From positions 1 to 6,667 of the forward strand of contig CAYHHX010000028.1 in NCBI GenBank assembly GCA_964356545.1: a stretch of 6,667 nt of DNA, read 5' to 3'. A program made the position numbers and the translations under genes. A model generated the notes under the pieces. It worked only from the letters and a program-made list of their open reading frames with translations. It had not been told where the DNA came from and made no database searches. This document shows positions 5,228 through 6,667 of this stretch, one piece after another (the stretch's first letter is position 1; each line of letters begins with the position of its first letter). The stretch is from JACPYG01 sp964356545. GTDB lineage: Bacteria; Patescibacteriota; Minisyncoccia; Minisyncoccales; Staskawiczbacteraceae.

Positions 5228-5620
5228 ATGACAGATGAAAAAAAAGAAATAAAACAACCTTCTGGTGAAAGTTTGTCTCCTGAACAAAAAATAGAATTTT
5301 TACAAGAAGGAGTAAAAACACCAGAAAAAAAAGAACCAACAACAGAAGAAGCTATTACGAGAGAAGCCTTAGAAAGAGAAATAGCCAAGATGGAATTAGA
5401 TGATAGTTTAAAAGAAGAAGCTAATCAAAAAGTAAGCATAATTCAAACTTTAGATGAAGCAGAAAAAATTGAACATTTATTAGAAATTACTAAAGAAAAA
5501 GGTATAGCTTTTGCAGTAAGCGTTGCGCAAAAAATGAATGACCCTCATATTTTAGATACTTTTCACGACATCTTAATTAAAGAATGGGCGCACTATAAAC
5601 AATTTTTAAAAGTAAAATAA
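5228..5620 (+). CDS. Conserved-looking hypothetical acidic protein, 130 aa
   Basis: This soluble 130-aa protein has no signal peptide, membrane helix or cysteine. Residues 1-45 are rich in E, K, P, T and S and probably disordered. Residues 45-130 look helical, with a structured core of KGIAFAVSVAQKMNDPHILDTFHDIL (split as 91-105 and 106-116). From memory, short proteins with this KGIAFAV...MNDP...LDTFHD pattern recur in Patescibacteria next to a membrane-anchored, secretion-like gene such as the one 10 nt downstream; no function is established that I know of. The tight gap and shared strand argue for co-transcription, so it may be a cytoplasmic partner of that system. The ATG at 5228 follows the previous stop by 38 nt with no clear promoter or Shine-Dalgarno sequence. 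I do not recognise a named family. Confidence 0.72.
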   Translation: MTDEKKEIKQPSGESLSPEQKIEFLQEGVKTPEKKEPTTEEAITREALEREIAKMELDDSLKEEANQKVSIIQTLDEAEKIEHLLEITKEKGIAFAVSVAQKMNDPHILDTFHDILIKEWAHYKQFLKVK

Positions 5621-5630
5621 AAGTTATCAT

Positions 5631-6667
5631 ATGTTTTTGTTGTACGGATTATTTTTAATTTTTCTTTTAACCTTAATTGGATTTGTTATCGCTTTACGTT
5701 TTGAAACAAACAGAAAAAGCGCTCTTTTGGGCGGGCTAGAAACCGTTCTTTTTTTGGTTATGATGCCTAAAAACGATTTTAAAAAAGATGACTTGGTACA
5801 GAAAGAAGAAAAAGTTTTAATTTCTCAAATGGAGCAAGTTTTTGCCAATTTCTTGTATTTAAAAAAACCAAAACTTTTTGGGGAACCACCTTCTGTGGCT
5901 TTTGAAATTGCTTCGCAGATTGGTGGTACAGATATTTCTTTTTATGTTTGTGTGCCAAAATCTTTAGATACCGCTTTCGAAAAATATGTACAAGGCGTGT
6001 ATCCAAGGGCAATTGTGGAAAAAATACCTCAAGATTACACTATTTTTGAACCACAGGGAGTAACAGCTGGAGCTTTTTTGAAATTAAAAGAAAACTCGTT
6101 ATTTCCAATTAGTACTTATCAAAATTTGGAAAAAGATCCACTTTCAACTGTTACAAATAATTTAAGTAAAATTTCAGACGACGAAGGAGCTGCAATCCAA
6201 ATAATAATTAGACCTTTAGCAGGTTTGAATTTAAAAGAAAAAGGAGAAAAAGTATTAATAAAAATTAGAGAAGGTAAGTCGGCTAGAACTGCTGTGGCTG
6301 AAGTTTTTCAGCCAGGTTTTTTAAAAATTATCGAAGAGGTTTTTAGAGGTTCGGCAAATGTCAAAAATAAAGATGGATTTGAAGATATAAAAAATAAACA
6401 GCAGGGGATTGACCAAAGAGCTTATGATGCCATTTCAAGCAAAATTCAAAAGCAACAATTTGAGGTAAATATAAGAATAATGACTTCTGCAAAAACTGGG
6501 GCTCGCGCAGAGGAAATATTAGAGCATTTGCAGAGCGCGTTTTCGCAGTTTTCGCTTTCAGCTATAAATAGTTTAGAGCCCAAAAATTTATATAAAGGAG
6601 AACTTAAAAAATTAATTTATGATTTTAGTTTTAGAAATTTTAATTCAAAACAAGCTAATATTTTAAA
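5631..6667 (+). CDS. Membrane-anchored protein resembling Patescibacteria type IV secretion-associated family (DUF8128-like), 3' end outside window
   Basis: The frame is open from the ATG at 5631 to the window end: 345 codons and no stop. An in-frame TAA at 5613-5615 makes this the first possible start. Residues 2-22 form one membrane helix, followed by a large soluble region with mixed alpha/beta character. Recognisable stretches are DISFYVCVPKSLDTAFEKYV (101-120), the following YPRAIVE (124-130), ISTYQNLEKDPLSTV (160-174), DEGAAIQIIIRP (184-195) and VNIRIMTSAKTGARAEEIL (279-297). From memory these belong to a family widespread in Patescibacteria that lies before, or is fused to, a VirB4/TraG/HerA-type ATPase and is related to DNA or protein transfer. 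That family name is recalled, not searched. No Walker motif occurs in the visible part, so any ATPase domain lies downstream. The gene starts 10 nt after the 130-aa gene. Confidence 0.7.
   Translation, partial: MFLLYGLFLIFLLTLIGFVIALRFETNRKSALLGGLETVLFLVMMPKNDFKKDDLVQKEEKVLISQMEQVFANFLYLKKPKLFGEPPSVAFEIASQIGGTDISFYVCVPKSLDTAFEKYVQGVYPRAIVEKIPQDYTIFEPQGVTAGAFLKLKENSLFPISTYQNLEKDPLSTVTNNLSKISDDEGAAIQIIIRPLAGLNLKEKGEKVLIKIREGKSARTAVAEVFQPGFLKIIEEVFRGSANVKNKDGFEDIKNKQQGIDQRAYDAISSKIQKQQFEVNIRIMTSAKTGARAEEILEHLQSAFSQFSLSAINSLEPKNLYKGELKKLIYDFSFRNFNSKQANIL

Noticed and set aside
5779..6012. A 77-codon - strand open frame opposite the last gene
   Set aside because: The + strand frame is open for 345 codons with family-like motifs; the antisense frame is a by-product.
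98..6667. Possible reassignment of TGA (to glycine, as in Gracilibacteria/SR1)
   Set aside because: TGA is absent as a stop in all seven complete genes, but no in-frame TGA is used as a sense codon either, even in glycine-rich membrane proteins. AT bias is enough to explain the absence.

Overview
The window is AT-rich, gene-dense DNA with every protein gene on the + strand. It most likely comes from a member of the Patescibacteria (Candidate Phyla Radiation), probably a Parcubacteria-like lineage. Reasons: very low GC, gaps of a few bases, almost no recognisable Shine-Dalgarno sequences, a tRNA without an encoded CCA, a PrmC with a shortened N-terminal domain, and a final pair of genes (a 130-aa acidic protein, then a membrane-anchored protein resembling type IV secretion components) of a kind I associate with that group. 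The taxon call is inference; no marker gene settles it. All seven complete genes stop at TAA or TAG, and no in-frame TGA interrupts any of them.

Layout. (1) 1-54: the 3' part of tRNA-Glu(CUC), cut by the window edge. (2) 98-3253: a probable three-gene operon with gaps of 8 and 4 nt, encoding an APC-superfamily amino-acid permease, a CaCA-type cation exchanger with altered ion-site residues, and an RmuC-family protein. (3) 3246-3623: a self-contained rplU (bL21) unit, with a promoter inside the end of the RmuC gene and a strong intrinsic terminator after it; rpmA does not follow. (4) 3683-4453: prmC, the release-factor glutamine methyltransferase. (5) 4551-6667: a run of three surface or secretion-like genes: a single-pass membrane protein with a DUF4352-like outer domain, the 130-aa acidic soluble protein, and a membrane-anchored protein cut by the window end after 345 codons.

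The most interesting signal is in the promoters. Upstream of the permease, rplU and the 4551 gene there is a -35 box, a spacer of exactly 17 bp and a -10 box, and each -10 ends only 6-7 nt before an ATG. This geometry predicts leaderless mRNAs. Before the 4551 gene, the ATG placed at the start of the transcript opens a four-codon ORF, not the main gene. Other points of note are the replaced ion-binding residues in the exchanger, a GC-rich palindrome inside the coding sequence for residues 12-18 of the 4551 protein, and a 21-bp tandem duplication in that protein's membrane helix.

I see no CRISPR array, insertion sequence, attachment site, origin, riboswitch or recognisable defence system. No stretch longer than 300 bases lacks a gene; the largest gaps are 3594-3682 (terminator plus promoter region) and 4454-4550 (promoter plus mini-ORF).
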